Assembly: GCA_029267645.1 (NCBI GenBank)
Contig: JAJUIM010000151.1
Coordinates: 1 to 5,376, forward strand
DNA length: 5,376 nucleotides
Source: Microbacterium sp.
Lineage (GTDB): Bacteria > Actinomycetota > Actinomycetes > Actinomycetales > Microbacteriaceae
Reading direction: 5' to 3'
Part shown: positions 5,347 through 5,376 of the stretch, piece by piece
Position numbering within the stretch: position 1 is the first letter of the stretch
Layout: every line of letters starts with the position of its first letter
The notes under the pieces: generated by a model
The model's database searches: none
The model's input: only the letters and a program-made list of their open reading frames with translations
Told to the model about the DNA's origin: nothing
Position numbers and translations under genes: made by a program

Positions 5347-5376
5347 ATGGCCGACAGCTACTGGTACAACCTCAAG
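5347..5376 (+). CDS. N-terminus of a small unidentified protein (partial)
   Basis: Only the first ten codons are visible, MADSYWYNLK, beginning at the ATG 9 nt after the lnt stop. The aromatic YWYN beginning reminds me of small actinobacterial proteins of about 60-70 residues, sometimes labelled SPOR-domain or hypothetical proteins, that start with a YWYN-TG-VE-like motif. That is recollection from a ten-residue fragment and not an assignment. A leaderless start is supported by TAGCCT 6 nt upstream of the ATG. No function is claimed. Confidence 0.5.
   Translation, partial: MADSYWYNLK

Noticed and set aside
1..5376. Mobile element, CRISPR array, toxin-antitoxin or defence system
   Set aside because: No transposase, integrase, direct-repeat array or terminal inverted repeats are visible. 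All larger genes belong to well-known housekeeping or iron-uptake families and share similar base composition.

Overview
The window looks like ordinary chromosome from a high-GC actinobacterium. The family Microbacteriaceae, or a close relative, is my inference. The reasons are very strong G/C bias at third codon positions, frequent GTG starts, a ribosomal protein S16 with an Ala/Glu/Pro-rich tail, the rpsP-KH-rimM gene order, a DtxR/IdeR-type iron box, and promoter -10 elements placed for leaderless transcripts.

Left part (1-2260, minus strand): an iron-siderophore ABC importer operon, read right to left. It begins with a lipoprotein substrate-binding protein (1241-2260). A FecCD-family permease follows (189-1244), then the first 63 codons of a second FecCD-family permease that runs off the left edge. 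The genes overlap by 4 nt and 1 nt, so translation is probably coupled. The ATPase that such a system needs is not in view and would be expected beyond the left edge.

Middle (2261-2528): a 268-bp divergent intergenic region. It holds a good DtxR/IdeR-type operator (2301-2319) next to the importer gene, and on the other side a leader of about 125 nt before rpsP. The leader contains a possible stem-loop and a 25-codon reading frame.

Right part (2529-5376, plus strand): rpsP (ribosomal protein S16), a small KH-domain RNA-binding protein (KhpA type) and rimM (16S rRNA processing factor) form a tight ribosome-biogenesis operon. The usual next gene, trmD, is absent at that position. Instead lnt (apolipoprotein N-acyltransferase) follows 9 nt after rimM, and then the first 10 codons of a small unidentified gene.

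Lnt would act on membrane lipoproteins such as the substrate-binding protein encoded at the other end of the window. The clearest unusual structure is at the rimM/lnt and lnt/next-gene junctions: in both, the TAG stop codon of the upstream gene forms the start of a TAGNNT -10 hexamer, placed so that transcription would begin exactly at the next start codon. A second oddity is the high number of GGATCC hexamers in the importer and lnt genes, often encoding Gly-Ser. I found no RNA genes, mobile elements, CRISPR arrays or defence system, and nothing that I would call a previously undescribed system.
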